In this document: piece by piece, positions 16,513 through 25,447 of the stretch
Layout: every line of letters starts with the position of its first letter
Position numbering within the stretch: position 1 is the first letter of the stretch
NCBI GenBank assembly: GCA_030682135.1
Contig: JAUXQT010000053.1
Span: forward strand, 62,001 to 126,000
Direction: 5' to 3'
DNA length: 64,000 nt
From: Nitrospirota bacterium
GTDB taxonomy: Bacteria > Nitrospirota > Nitrospiria > Nitrospirales > Nitrospiraceae
The notes under the pieces: generated by a model
Database searches by the model: none
The model's input: only the letters and a program-made list of their open reading frames with translations
What the model was told of the DNA's origin: nothing
Made by a program: the position numbers and the translations under genes

Positions 16513-17483
16513 GGGCCCGCATTGCAGGGACCGGATCGTATGTGCCGGCCAAGGTGCTGACCAATGTCGATCTCGAACGGATGGTGGCCACCTCAGACGA
16601 CTGGATTGTCGAACGGACGGGCATTCGCGAGCGACATGTGGCCGGTCCCGGTGAGGCTTGCTCCGATTTGGCGGTGAAAGCGGCGGAGCAGGCGTTGGCC
16701 GCTGCAGGAGTGCGTGCGGCCGATCTCGATATGATCCTGTTGGCCACCTGCACCGGTGACTACCCCCTTCCTGCGACCGCCTGTCTGATTCAACATCGGC
16801 TGGGGGCCACGCGTGCGGCGGCCTGCGATCTGTCGGCCGCTTGTTGCGGCTTCGTCTATGCGTTATCGGTGGCGGATGCCTATGTGAAGTCCGGCATGCG
16901 CCATGTGTTGATCGTCGGGTCGGAAGTGATGTCGGCCATTACCGACTGGACCGATCGCAATACCTGTATCCTGTTCGGCGATGGGGCTGGAGCGGCCGTC
17001 ATCAGCGCCAGCGAGAACGACCGTGGTATCCTCTCCACGCATCTTCGATCCGATGGCAGCCTTTGCGATTTGATTGCCGTGCCGGGAGGGGGGTCACGTC
17101 TGCCGCCTTCTGAAGCGGTCGTGGCGGAACGGATGCAGTACATCAAGATGAAGGGGAACGAGACGTTTAAGGTGGCGGTTCGCACCTTGGAAGAAGTCGC
17201 GCGTGAGACCTTGGCTGCGAATAATCTCCAAGTGGAAGATCTCGACCTCTATGTCCCGCATCAGGCCAATATACGAATTTTGAAGGCCGTGGCCAGTCGT
17301 CTCGGGATCCCGCCTGAAAAAGTGATGCTGAATCTCGATCGGTATGGAAATACCTCAGCCGCTTCGATTCCCATCGCCTTGGATGAAGCGGTGCGCCAGG
17401 GTCGAATCAACGAGGGAAGTCTTGTGATGTTAGGGGCCTTCGGGGCCGGGCTCACCTGGGCATCGGCGCTCATTCGATGGTAG
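16509..17483 (+). CDS. fabH: Beta-ketoacyl-ACP synthase III
   Basis: A 324-residue FabH that condenses acetyl-CoA with malonyl-ACP to start fatty acid synthesis. The thiolase-fold catalytic triad is visible: Cys at about 112 in LSAACCGFVYAL, His in HQANIRI and Asn in GNTSAASIP. The N-terminal GTGSYVPAKVLTN and WIVERTGIRERH are typical. It is coupled to plsX by an ATGA overlap. The gap to fabD (211 bases) is unusual for this otherwise compact operon. Confidence 0.95.
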   Translation: MRARIAGTGSYVPAKVLTNVDLERMVATSDDWIVERTGIRERHVAGPGEACSDLAVKAAEQALAAAGVRAADLDMILLATCTGDYPLPATACLIQHRLGATRAAACDLSAACCGFVYALSVADAYVKSGMRHVLIVGSEVMSAITDWTDRNTCILFGDGAGAAVISASENDRGILSTHLRSDGSLCDLIAVPGGGSRLPPSEAVVAERMQYIKMKGNETFKVAVRTLEEVARETLAANNLQVEDLDLYVPHQANIRILKAVASRLGIPPEKVMLNLDRYGNTSAASIPIALDEAVRQGRINEGSLVMLGAFGAGLTWASALIRW

Positions 17484-17694
17484 CAGAAGAGGCGATCAGC
17501 CATCAGCGTCAAGCTCAGAGGAATATCCGATCGTCGAGAGGGATGCATCGACGGATTCGAAGAACTTTTCCCGTTGACATTCAAGGGAAATTCGACGATA
17601 TCTAGCTCACGGAGAGGGTGCAATGCGCTTGCTCCTGCGTCGATGATGATCATGATGAACGTAACCGGTAACTCCGTGCCATCACGCCAGTAGT
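17484..17694. other. Non-coding gap with a possible PAS-domain gene fragment
   Basis: This 211-base insert separates fabH from fabD. On the minus strand about 17640-17700 encodes YYWRDGTELPV, which resembles the PAS-core motif RRDGTEFPIEL of the sensor kinase at 31752-36107. At the DNA level AACTCCGTGCCATCACGCC (17670-17690) nearly repeats AACTCCGTGCCGTCACGCC near 34670. At the left edge GATCAGCCATCAGCGTCA resembles the TCAGC-type repeats found near icd and sdhB. A TTGACA at 17574 has no good -10 partner. I see no intact gene here. Confidence 0.35.
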
Positions 17695-18654
17695 ATGACG
17701 AATCTCCAATCAAAACGTGCATCCAGTATCGGGTTGGTGTTCCCGGGGCAGGGGTCCCAGTCTGTCGGGATGGGGAAGGCGTTGGCCGAGGCCTATCCGG
17801 ACGTGAGAGCCCTCTATGATGAGGCCTCATCGGTGCTGGGATACGATATTGCCGCATTATGTTTTGAGGGACCACCCGAACGATTGAATCTTACGGAATA
17901 TACTCAGCCGGCTTTATTAGTGAGCAGCATGGCCGCGCTCCATGTATGTAATCCATTGGGTCTCACGCCGATCGCAGTGGCCGGACATAGCTTGGGCGAA
18001 TACTCGGCTCTTGTGGCCGCCGGGGGCATGACCTATCGTGAAGCGGTGGGGATCGTGCAGAAGCGAGGACGGTATATGGCCGAAGCCGTGCCGCCGGGGA
18101 CAGGGCTCGTCGCCGCATTGCTCGGTCTCGCTGCAGACGTGGTGAAAGAGGTCTGTCGGGAAGCCTCCGTTGTCGGCGTTGTGGCTGCGGCGAATTTCAA
18201 TTCGCCCGGTCAGGTGGTCATTGCCGGAGAAAAGGCCGCGGTGGAACGGGCGATTGAATTAGCAAAGGCCAAGGGCTGTAAGAAGGCGATTCCCCTTCCC
18301 GTCAGTGTGCCGGTGCATACGCCTCTGATGCAGGCAGCGGCTGATCGGCTCGCTGGAGAGCTTGCGGCAATCAGATGGTCCGATCTCAAGATGCCGTTGA
18401 TCAATAATGCGGAAGCCAGGCCGATCACCAACGCCGCTGATATTCAGGCGTCATTGGTGCGACAACTTCCGTCGTCAGTGCTCTGGGAAGATTCGGTGAA
18501 GGCGATGGCCGCGATGGGTGTGACGACGTTCGTCGAGGTTGGGCCCGGAACGGTGTTGAGTGGCTTGATTAAACGAATTGTGCCGGACGCAGTGACCTTG
18601 AACGTCAATGATCCTAAATCGTTCGAGGCGACCCGCACGGCGTTCAGTGCATAA
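17695..18654 (+). CDS. fabD: Malonyl-CoA:ACP transacylase
   Basis: A 319-residue enzyme loading malonate onto ACP. GLVFPGQGSQSVGMG, the nucleophile motif GHSLGEYSALVAAG, ANFNSPGQVVIAG, VSVPVHTPLM with the partner histidine and FVEVGPGTVLSGLI identify it. The ATG at 17695 lacks a convincing ribosome binding site, unlike its neighbours, and lies against the odd gap to fabH. The true start could be slightly different, but the catalytic core is intact. Confidence 0.94.
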   Translation: MTNLQSKRASSIGLVFPGQGSQSVGMGKALAEAYPDVRALYDEASSVLGYDIAALCFEGPPERLNLTEYTQPALLVSSMAALHVCNPLGLTPIAVAGHSLGEYSALVAAGGMTYREAVGIVQKRGRYMAEAVPPGTGLVAALLGLAADVVKEVCREASVVGVVAAANFNSPGQVVIAGEKAAVERAIELAKAKGCKKAIPLPVSVPVHTPLMQAAADRLAGELAAIRWSDLKMPLINNAEARPITNAADIQASLVRQLPSSVLWEDSVKAMAAMGVTTFVEVGPGTVLSGLIKRIVPDAVTLNVNDPKSFEATRTAFSA

Positions 18655-18675
18655 AGGAATGTGAGGAGCGAGCGG

Positions 18676-19419
18676 ATGTCACTTCAAGGTAAAGTTGCGA
18701 TTGTCACAGGGGCGGCGCAAGGAATCGGCCGGGCGATTGCAGAAGCGTTGGCGCAAGCCGGGGCCGATATTGTGGTGGCCGACCTCGACCCGAGCCGGTC
18801 GAAAGATACGGTGGCGGCGGTGGAGCAGTTGGGGCGCAAGGCGCTGAACGTCAAAGTCAACGTGGCGGATGGCGCCGACACCAAAGCCATGGTCGATCAG
18901 GTCATCAAGGAATGGGGGAAGGTCGACATTCTGGTCAACAATGCCGGGATCACGCGTGACGGCTTATTGTTGCGGATGAAGGAAGAAGACTGGAACCTGG
19001 TGCTGCAAGTCAATTTGACCGGGACGTTCAATTGTATCAAGGCGGTCTTGCTCCCGATGACCAAGCAGCGGTATGGTCGCATCGTCAACATTGCGTCGAT
19101 CGTCGGCGTGATGGGGAATGTGGGCCAGGCCAATTACGCGGCATCGAAGGCGGCGGTGATCGGGTTGACGAAGACGGTTGCGCGGGAATATGCGAGCCGA
19201 GCCGTGACGGTGAACGCCGTTGCGCCGGGATTTATCGACACCGCCATGACGCAGGGATTATCGACCGAGGTGAAAGACACCCTCCAAAAGCAAATTCCGC
19301 TGGGCCGCTTGGGTACGCCGGCCGATATTGCGGCGGCGGTGCGTTTTCTCGTATCGGACGAGGCCGCCTATATCACGGGGCATGTGTTGCATGTGAACGG
19401 GGGAATGTTGATGCCCTGA
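18676..19419 (+). CDS. fabG: 3-oxoacyl-ACP reductase
   Basis: A 247-residue short-chain dehydrogenase reducing 3-oxoacyl-ACP with NADPH. The Rossmann motif TGAAQGIGRAIA, NNAGITRDGLLLRM, the catalytic Ser in NIASIVGVMGNVGQ, YAASKAAVIG with Tyr and Lys, and GFIDTAMT are all present. ATG 18676 follows AGGAG by nine bases; a GTG at 18661 is an upstream alternative. It stands in its normal place between fabD and acpP. Confidence 0.94.
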   Translation: MSLQGKVAIVTGAAQGIGRAIAEALAQAGADIVVADLDPSRSKDTVAAVEQLGRKALNVKVNVADGADTKAMVDQVIKEWGKVDILVNNAGITRDGLLLRMKEEDWNLVLQVNLTGTFNCIKAVLLPMTKQRYGRIVNIASIVGVMGNVGQANYAASKAAVIGLTKTVAREYASRAVTVNAVAPGFIDTAMTQGLSTEVKDTLQKQIPLGRLGTPADIAAAVRFLVSDEAAYITGHVLHVNGGMLMP

Positions 19420-19484
19420 CGAGAGTGGTCAGAGTATTGTAAGATGCTGCGGCGACAGATTCGCAGCAAGAAGGAGGATCTACG

Positions 19485-19742
19485 ATGGGGAAGGAGGCAG
19501 GAAAATCAATGGGTACTGTAGAAGAACGGGTTAAGAAAATTATCGGCGAGCAGCTTGGAGTCGAGGAGGACGAGGTGACGCTTGAGGCCAGCTTCGTGGA
19601 AGATCTCGGCGCCGACTCGCTCGATACCGTCGAGCTGGTGATGGCGCTCGAAGAAGAATTCGGGATCGAGATTCCCGACGAAGACGCAGAAAAGATTCTG
19701 ACGGTCGGGAAAGCCTTGGACTACATCAAGGACAAGGCCTAA
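19485..19742 (+). CDS. acpP: Acyl carrier protein
   Basis: An 85-residue ACP, acidic and helical, with the phosphopantetheine attachment serine at about 45 in [12 protein letters not shown] and the family pattern [19 protein letters not shown] 19485 has AAGGAGG seven bases upstream. A second in-frame ATG at 19509 also has an AAGGAGG (19491-19497), 11 bases upstream, and would give the more usual N-terminus [11 protein letters not shown]. Both starts are therefore plausible. Confidence 0.95.
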   Translation: MGKEAGKSMGTVEERVKKIIGEQLGVEEDEVTLEASFVEDLGADSLDTVELVMALEEEFGIEIPDEDAEKILTVGKALDYIKDKA

Positions 19743-19757
19743 GGGACAGAGGACGTT

Positions 19758-21008
19758 ATGACTGTTCGTTCGACCAGGCGGATTGTCGTGACCGGTTTGG
19801 GGCTGATTACGCCTCTGGGGACCGGTGTCGACAAAACCTGGAAGGCGATTTGTGCCGGTGAATCCGGCATAGGCCGGATCACCAAATTCGATCCCGCAGC
19901 CTACGATGCCCAGATTGCCGGGGAAGTAAAGGATTTCGATCCCGCGCAGTTCATCGAGAAAAAAGAAATCAAAAAGATGGATGCGTTCATCCATTATGCC
20001 GTGGGCGCTGCCCAGTTGGCGGTGGACGATGCATCGTTCACCGTGGCGGCGGAAGAGGCCACGCGAGTCGGGGTCTATATCGGATCGGGAATCGGCGGGC
20101 TGGGATCGATCGAGCATTACCACAAGATTTTGCAGGAAAAAGGCCCCGGACGGGTCTCGCCATTTTTTATTCCGATGACCATCATCAATCTGGCCTCGGG
20201 ACAGGTGGCGATCAGACTGGGTGCCAAGGGGCCGAACTCTTGTGCCGTGACGGCTTGTGCGACGGGCAACCATTGTATCGGCGACGCCTTTCGACTGATT
20301 CAGGCCGGCGATGCCGATGTCATGATCGCCGGCGGGGCGGAAGCCGCCATTACCCCGTTGGGAGTGGCAGGGTTTGCGGCGTCGAAAGCCTTGTCGTTTC
20401 GCAACGATGACCCGACGAAAGCGAGCCGGCCGTTCGACAAAGATCGCGATGGGTTCGTGCTCGGCGAAGGCGCCGGAGTCGTGGTCTTGGAGGAGCTGGA
20501 ACATGCACGACGGCGCGGGGTTCGGATCTATGCCGAACTCATCGGTTATGCCATGAACAGCGACGCCTACCATATTACCGCTCCGTCCGAAGAGGGGGAA
20601 GGCGCGGTTCGCTGTATGGAGCTGGCGCTCAAGGATGCCGGTATCGGCAAGAACCAGGTCGGGTATATCAACGCGCATGGGACGTCGACGATGGCGGATG
20701 CCATTGAGACCAAGGCCATCAAGCAGGTGTTCGGTGAACGGGCCTATCAGATTCCGGTGAGTTCAACCAAGTCGATGACCGGCCATTTATTGGGGGCCGC
20801 CGGTGGCATTGAGGCGGTATTCAGCGTGCTGGCGCTTCACCACGGGATCCTGCCTCCGACGATCAACCTGGATCATCCCGACCCTGCATGCGACCTGGAC
20901 TATATTCCTCACAAGGCCAGACCGGCTGCCGTGACAGTCGCGCTGTCGAATTCGTTTGGATTCGGCGGGGTCAACGCCTGTCTGCTCTTTAAAAAGCCGG
21001 ACGCCTAA
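19758..21008 (+). CDS. fabF: 3-oxoacyl-ACP synthase II
   Basis: A 416-residue elongating ketoacyl synthase. The N-terminal [15 protein letters not shown], the catalytic cysteine in [15 protein letters not shown], the histidines in [14 protein letters not shown] and [12 protein letters not shown], and [11 protein letters not shown] close to the end identify FabF. It elongates acyl-ACP with malonyl-ACP. It follows acpP by 15 bases with an AGAGGA-type ribosome binding site. Confidence 0.95.
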   Translation: MTVRSTRRIVVTGLGLITPLGTGVDKTWKAICAGESGIGRITKFDPAAYDAQIAGEVKDFDPAQFIEKKEIKKMDAFIHYAVGAAQLAVDDASFTVAAEEATRVGVYIGSGIGGLGSIEHYHKILQEKGPGRVSPFFIPMTIINLASGQVAIRLGAKGPNSCAVTACATGNHCIGDAFRLIQAGDADVMIAGGAEAAITPLGVAGFAASKALSFRNDDPTKASRPFDKDRDGFVLGEGAGVVVLEELEHARRRGVRIYAELIGYAMNSDAYHITAPSEEGEGAVRCMELALKDAGIGKNQVGYINAHGTSTMADAIETKAIKQVFGERAYQIPVSSTKSMTGHLLGAAGGIEAVFSVLALHHGILPPTINLDHPDPACDLDYIPHKARPAAVTVALSNSFGFGGVNACLLFKKPDA

Positions 21009-21039
21009 CAGGTCTGTGCGAGGGGATCTACTCGCCACT

Positions 21040-21747
21040 ATGACGTCGGTTTCTTCCATCGACTCGCTCCAATCCTCTTTAGGTTATCGATTCAAGGCCA
21101 TGGCCTTGCTCGAAGAAGCCCTGACCCATTCTTCTCTCGTCAACGAACAGAAATCGGTTTCGCCTCAACATAATGAACGGCTCGAATTTCTGGGCGACGC
21201 CGTGTTGTCGCTGGTGATGAGTGAGTATCTCGCGTCCGCGTTGCCGCAGTCTTCAGAGGGAGCCCTCTCGAAGCTGAAGGCACAGTTGGTGAGTGAGGCT
21301 TCGCTTGCGGCTGTGGCTCGACGGTTGAGCCTAGGTGAGCATCTGAAGCTGGGCCGCGGGGAAGACCGTTCGAAGGGCCGTGAGAAAGACTCGTTATTGG
21401 CCGATGCGCTGGAGGCGGTGCTGGCCGCCGTTCATCTGGACGGAGGGTTCGACGCCAGCCGCACGGTGACGCGCCATATTTTCGCAGGGGAACTTGCGAA
21501 TGTCGCTGCGCAGCAGGAGCAGCCGGGAGCCGGGGACTACAAGACGCAGTTTCAGGAATGGTGCCAAAAGAAGCATGATGCTTTGCCGCGGTATGCGACC
21601 GTTCGAGAATCAGGGCCCGACCACCAGAAGTTATTCGAAGTAGAACTATCGATCCAAGGCGAGGTCGTGGGCATGGGGTCAGGACGAAGTAAAAAAGAAG
21701 CAGAGCAACAGGCGGCGAAGCAGGCCCTCGATCAGGTAGGGCGTTAA
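21040..21747 (+). CDS. rnc: Ribonuclease III
   Basis: A 235-residue double-strand RNA endonuclease for rRNA and mRNA processing. The catalytic signature NERLEFLGDAVLSLVMSEYL begins at about residue 46. The second acidic site lies in DSLLADALEAVLAAVHLDGG, and the C-terminal double-strand RNA-binding domain runs from about 158 to 230, ending SGRSKKEAEQQAAKQAL. ATG 21040 is the likely start; a GTG at 21016 is possible, and neither ribosome binding site is strong. Placement after acpP-fabF is conserved across many bacteria. Confidence 0.94.
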   Translation: MTSVSSIDSLQSSLGYRFKAMALLEEALTHSSLVNEQKSVSPQHNERLEFLGDAVLSLVMSEYLASALPQSSEGALSKLKAQLVSEASLAAVARRLSLGEHLKLGRGEDRSKGREKDSLLADALEAVLAAVHLDGGFDASRTVTRHIFAGELANVAAQQEQPGAGDYKTQFQEWCQKKHDALPRYATVRESGPDHQKLFEVELSIQGEVVGMGSGRSKKEAEQQAAKQALDQVGR

Positions 21748-21810
21748 TTCGGTCTGCAGCGTTGGGGCCGGCGATTCACCACGAGATCAGTTCTCATTTC
21801 AGGGAGGCAG

Positions 21811-22428
21811 ATGATGCAACGACGAGTCACGGTAGGACGTATAACAATGATGCTGGTGCTGGGCGTAAGTCTGCTGTGGGGAATGGGCATAGCCGCCGCG
21901 GCGGATAAGGCTCCGGCCGTGAAAGCGGGGAAAGTAGAAGGGGCCAAAGGTCCACGAGCGATTATTGCCACGAGGTTTGGCGAGATCGAGATCACGTTTT
22001 TTCCGGACAAGGCCCCCGAACATGTCAAAAACTTTGTGTCGTTGGCGAAGTCTGGATTCTACAACGGGACCATCTTTCATCGGGTGATTCCCGGGTTCAT
22101 GATTCAGGGCGGCGATCCCAACACGAAAGATCTGAACAAGCCTGAGACCTATGGCCAGGGGGGGCCGGGCCATCGGCTGAAAGCGGAATTTAATGAGATT
22201 CCTCACCGGCGGGGGATTCTCTCCATGGCGCGCACGAGCGATCCCAATAGCGCCGGTTCACAGTTCTATATTGTCGTGAAGGATTCGAATTTTCTCGATG
22301 GGCAGTACACGGTGTTTGGCGAAGTCGTGCGGGGGATGGATGTGGCGGATAAGATTGTCAGCACACCGAGGAACAACCGTGACCTTCCGAATGAGCGTGT
22401 GGAAATGACGGTGACGGTGGTCGAGTAG
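21811..22428 (+). CDS. Exported cyclophilin-type peptidyl-prolyl isomerase
   Basis: A 205-residue protein with a Sec signal peptide (hydrophobic core about residues 12-28, cleavage probably after GIAAA) and one cyclophilin domain from about 48. The active-site block FHRVIPGFMIQGGDPNT carries the catalytic arginine and phenylalanine, followed by MARTSDPNSAGSQFYIV and FLDGQYTVFGEV. It probably acts as a periplasmic folding helper like PpiA. A GGGAGG ribosome binding site precedes a double ATG. A paralog lies directly downstream. Confidence 0.9.
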   Translation: MMQRRVTVGRITMMLVLGVSLLWGMGIAAAADKAPAVKAGKVEGAKGPRAIIATRFGEIEITFFPDKAPEHVKNFVSLAKSGFYNGTIFHRVIPGFMIQGGDPNTKDLNKPETYGQGGPGHRLKAEFNEIPHRRGILSMARTSDPNSAGSQFYIVVKDSNFLDGQYTVFGEVVRGMDVADKIVSTPRNNRDLPNERVEMTVTVVE

Positions 22429-22447
22429 CATGCGGGGGAGAGAAGCC

Positions 22448-23068
22448 ATGATGCGTGATGGGGTCACCAGGAGGAGTGTCATGCTCTGCGGCCTGGTATT
22501 GGCGATCGGCCTCGTCGCCGGTTGTGGAGGAAAGGCGGAGGTGAAGCCGGTCGTGCCTCCTCCTGCCCCTGGCCCGAGAGCCATTATCAAGACTAAGTTC
22601 GGCGAGATTCATCTCAAGTTCTATCCTGATGTGGCGCCGAACCATGTTGCAAACTTTATCAAGCTGACCAAGTCCGGCTTTTACGATGGAACGATTTTTC
22701 ACCGGGTCATTCCGGGGTTTATGATCCAGGGCGGCGATCCCAATACCAAGAATTCGTTGCGCAAGGAGACGTACGGGGCTGGCGGGCCGAAGGATGAAAA
22801 GGGGAATCCCATCCTTCTCAAGGCGGAGTTCAGCGATACCCCTCACAAGCGCGGGATTGTGTCGATGGCACGAGCGACGGAGCCGGACACTGCAGGGTCG
22901 CAATTTTTCATTGTGGTCGAACCCTCGCACTTCCTCGACGGGAAGTACACGGCATTCGGCGAGGTGACCAAGGGCCTCGGCATCGCCGACAGGATCGTGA
23001 GTCTGCCAAAAAACGATCACGATCTGCCGAACGAGCGGATCGAGATGACGGTGACGATTGTCGAGTAA
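22448..23068 (+). CDS. Cyclophilin-type peptidyl-prolyl isomerase, lipoprotein
   Basis: A 206-residue paralog of the gene just upstream. The N-terminus is a lipoprotein signal with lipobox LVAGC (Cys at about residue 28), followed by a short Pro-rich linker and the cyclophilin domain (FHRVIPGFMIQGGDPNTK, ATEPDTAGSQFFIVVE, HFLDGKYTAFGEV). It is probably anchored to a membrane on the periplasmic side. ATG 22448 has GGGAGAG upstream; ATGs at 22430 and 22451 are alternatives. An insertion (about 12 residues, KDEKGN) distinguishes it from its neighbour. Confidence 0.9.
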   Translation: MMRDGVTRRSVMLCGLVLAIGLVAGCGGKAEVKPVVPPPAPGPRAIIKTKFGEIHLKFYPDVAPNHVANFIKLTKSGFYDGTIFHRVIPGFMIQGGDPNTKNSLRKETYGAGGPKDEKGNPILLKAEFSDTPHKRGIVSMARATEPDTAGSQFFIVVEPSHFLDGKYTAFGEVTKGLGIADRIVSLPKNDHDLPNERIEMTVTIVE

Positions 23069-23117
23069 CGGTGAGCACTCGATCCGGCAGGCGTATGTCC
23101 GTGGGGCGCAGGGGCGG

Positions 23118-23441
23118 CTATGGAATGTTCTCGAGCAGTGCGCGGAGGCGGGCTCGTTCGGACGGGAAAAAGAGGATGAAATTGAGGCCGAACGCGTTGC
23201 CTGAGACCCAACGCACCGAGGCCCGCTCGACCTTTATCGGTGGTGATTGGTCTGGAAGGTGAAGGAGGACGTGCACATCGAGTCCTTCGGCCATATTGAT
23301 GTCAGACTCGGCTCGACAGCCGGCTGTCGAGATGTTCGTGACCGTAGCGTCTCCTTCGAGCTCTCCTGAAGAAAATCCGATCGTGCAACGCAGTTCTACC
23401 CGGCGTGCTTTCCTGATCTTCTGTTCTTTTTCTTGGCTCAT
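23118..23441 (-). CDS. PilZ domain protein
   Basis: A 107-residue single-domain PilZ protein. The c-di-GMP-binding signatures are recognisable: the basic RKARRVELR stretch near residue 10 (RxxxR) and NISTAGCRAES (D/NxSxxG) near 37. A beta-barrel follows, with VRWVSGNAFGLNFI near the end. It could respond to cyclic di-GMP and act on pili or envelope functions. It is convergent with the cyclophilin gene. No ribosome binding site better than GAAAAAGAAC-type sequence was seen upstream. Confidence 0.8.
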   Translation of the reverse strand: MSQEKEQKIRKARRVELRCTIGFSSGELEGDATVTNISTAGCRAESDINMAEGLDVHVLLHLPDQSPPIKVERASVRWVSGNAFGLNFILFFPSERARLRALLENIP

Positions 23442-23483
23442 GGTCTGTGGCCTGCCGTCTTCGCGATCGTGCCGATTAATTAA

Positions 23484-24182
23484 TTAGTGGTGGTGTTGGC
23501 ACCCGGGGTCATGGGTATGCTGCTCAGGCGCCGGGGGCGGCATGAACTGTTGTCCTGGCAAGATGATGTGGCCTGGTTCACGCTGCTTAGTCAGGTGTTG
23601 CGCAATATCCGGATGGTAGGCTCGCACATAGCCGATGAGTCCGCCGAGAAACCGTTGCGATTGGAAGTCCGTCCCGGAAAACTGTGACACGAAGGCGATC
23701 GCACGGTCAAGTATTTCCGGTGCGTCCGACATGTCGGCGATCTGCTGAGGGTTCTGCTTCTTGAACGCGTCGTACTCCTTCTTCAGATGTTCCGCGAAGA
23801 CGGGCGACGGTGCGGCAGGCACATGGAGGGGGCTGAGCGTTCGTCGCAAACCCTGTAGGGCCGCCACGATCTCCGCATCCTGCCCGTCTCGGCGTCCCTG
23901 GAAATACCCGAAAATCACCACTTCGACGAGATTGAAGAGGGCCACGGCCTTCTCGCCGCCCAGTTCCCCCAGCTCGCGATAGAAGTCTCGCCGAACCGGC
24001 ATGAATTGGACGGCAAGCCGCTTTTGCTGATAGTCGCTCCCGGTTTCGAGATAGGCGCAGTCGGTGGGGCATGTGACCCGCACGATTCGGTGTTCACCGC
24101 AACATTGGCTGCAGATTTGGCCGCCGAGGGCGGGACAGGGTCGCTTGCCTTTTCGTTGCGAGCAATAGGCGCATTGACTCAT
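23484..24182 (-). CDS. Cys-rich metal-site protein with His-rich tail
   Basis: I do not recognise a named family. The 232-residue product begins with a cysteine cluster, about residues 4-43, with CAYC, CP, CSQCC, H, C and C spaced like one or two zinc sites. A helical domain follows, and the tail is short, Pro- and His-rich and ends in DPGCQHHH. Both ends therefore look metal binding. It has a four-base overlap with the upstream secreted propeller gene, so they are co-translated. No signal peptide is apparent. Confidence 0.7.
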   Translation of the reverse strand: MSQCAYCSQRKGKRPCPALGGQICSQCCGEHRIVRVTCPTDCAYLETGSDYQQKRLAVQFMPVRRDFYRELGELGGEKAVALFNLVEVVIFGYFQGRRDGQDAEIVAALQGLRRTLSPLHVPAAPSPVFAEHLKKEYDAFKKQNPQQIADMSDAPEILDRAIAFVSQFSGTDFQSQRFLGGLIGYVRAYHPDIAQHLTKQREPGHIILPGQQFMPPPAPEQHTHDPGCQHHH

Positions 24183-25213
24183 TTTCTTGCTGGTCCTTCC
24201 GATGCCGGCTTCGGCGGCGGAGGGATAAACCCATAGTCCGCCAACGTCCGTTTTTCCTGTTTAGGTTTCCCATCGCTGGGGGTTTCGAGCCCGTTCATTT
24301 CGGCGGCGTCTGCATATTGGTACGGAACGAGGATGAGGTTATTGGCGCGGTCGATACTCAGATCTCCCGGTGAGGGCAAGAATTCGGCGATGACTTGAAA
24401 CCGCTTGTCCCAGCTCATGCGCCAGACTTTCCCCGTGGTGAAATCGGAGACATACATATTGCCCCACCGGTCGAAATCCACACCGCGGAGATTCTGGAAC
24501 CGGCTGGAAAAGAATCCGTTGGAGAAGAGCTCCGTTACGATGCCATCGGGAGAGACCTCGGAAATTTTTCCCTTGTCCCAGCTCACGGCAATGATTTGAC
24601 CGGACTTGGGATGGACGGCTAAGCCTGAGGGACCGGCCAGGGCCGGGTCTGTGACCAGTACGGAGATCGTCTGGGAAGCGAGGTCCACGCGATAGATTCT
24701 ATTGGCCTTCTGGTCGGAGCAATAGAGGTGGCCCTTGCCGTCGAAGGTCACGTCGCTCAAGGAGGCTTGTGGCAGCGTGGACGAGGAGGCGGCAGGTAAT
24801 CGGATGGTGAGTGCCAGGACGGGTTTTCCGGTGGTCGTATCAAAACCCCGCAGCGTATCGAGATCGGCCACGTAGAGCACATGCTCCACCAGGGCCATGC
24901 CTTTGGGGGCATGGAGGGTGACCTCTCCCTTTCCGCCTTGAATAAACTTCAGATTGAGCAGCTTGCCGTTGGGATCGAGTTTGGTGATGAATCCGTTGTT
25001 GTCAGCAGATTCAGGCTCGCCGTTCACGCTGGAAATGAAATAGCCCTTCTCAAGAGGGTCGCTGACGAAGCTGTAGGGCGATTGCAGCTCCGTGACGGTG
25101 ATCTGGGCGTTCAGGGGGCTGGCGACGACAAGGGAGAGAATCCAGAGACACCAGGAGATCGGATGGGAGATGGCGCGTGTGAGAAGGGGCATGAGGGAGG
25201 AGGTTCTCTTCAC
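24179..25213 (-). CDS. Secreted NHL/SMP-30-like beta-propeller protein
   Basis: A 344-residue protein with an N-terminal signal peptide (hydrophobic about 18-34, cleavage near PLNAQ). Repeated blade motifs follow, such as GFITKLDPNGKLL, LSDVTFDGKGHLYCSDQKANRIYRV (split here), GPSGLAVHPKSGQIIAV and LRGVDFDRWGNMYVSDFTTGKVWRM. This is the six-bladed propeller pattern of the SMP-30/NHL group, used for lactone hydrolysis or ligand binding. The C-terminal 30 residues are Pro/Lys-rich. The substrate is unknown. It is divergent from folD, with 234 bases between them. Confidence 0.75.
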   Translation of the reverse strand: MKRTSSLMPLLTRAISHPISWCLWILSLVVASPLNAQITVTELQSPYSFVSDPLEKGYFISSVNGEPESADNNGFITKLDPNGKLLNLKFIQGGKGEVTLHAPKGMALVEHVLYVADLDTLRGFDTTTGKPVLALTIRLPAASSSTLPQASLSDVTFDGKGHLYCSDQKANRIYRVDLASQTISVLVTDPALAGPSGLAVHPKSGQIIAVSWDKGKISEVSPDGIVTELFSNGFFSSRFQNLRGVDFDRWGNMYVSDFTTGKVWRMSWDKRFQVIAEFLPSPGDLSIDRANNLILVPYQYADAAEMNGLETPSDGKPKQEKRTLADYGFIPPPPKPASEGPARK

Positions 25214-25378
25214 AGGGTAGATATCGATTGGCCTCGGTTAACCGTCGCATCGTAGCCGCCAGGCTCAGGACCTGTCAAGAAATGAGGGCGAAAGGCGAGG
25301 GGACATGAGGTGAGAGGCATAAGAGGTTTCACATTGTGGCCCCTGTGCTCAGGGCCTCGTGCCACGCGAAGCACGTCG

Positions 25379-25408
25379 TTGACTTGGTCAAAAATGCCCT
25401 GCTATGGT
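25379..25408 (+). promoter_or_regulatory. Sigma-70 promoter for folD
   Basis: TTGACT (25379-25384, five of six), an 18-base spacer and TATGGT (25403-25408, four of six) lie about 40 bases before the GTG of folD. The rest of the 234-base divergent gap holds no recognisable gene. Confidence 0.5.
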
Positions 25409-25447
25409 GCCTTGTTTTCTTGACAGTTTCTCAACGAGGAGGCATCC

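Noticed and set aside
17261..17875. 204-codon minus-strand frame across fabH-fabD
   Set aside because: Most of it is antisense to fabH and fabD. Only the short PAS-like part in the gap was kept, as a finding.
19506..20678. 390-codon minus-strand frame opposite acpP and fabF
   Set aside because: Antisense shadow; both plus-strand genes are intact and conserved.
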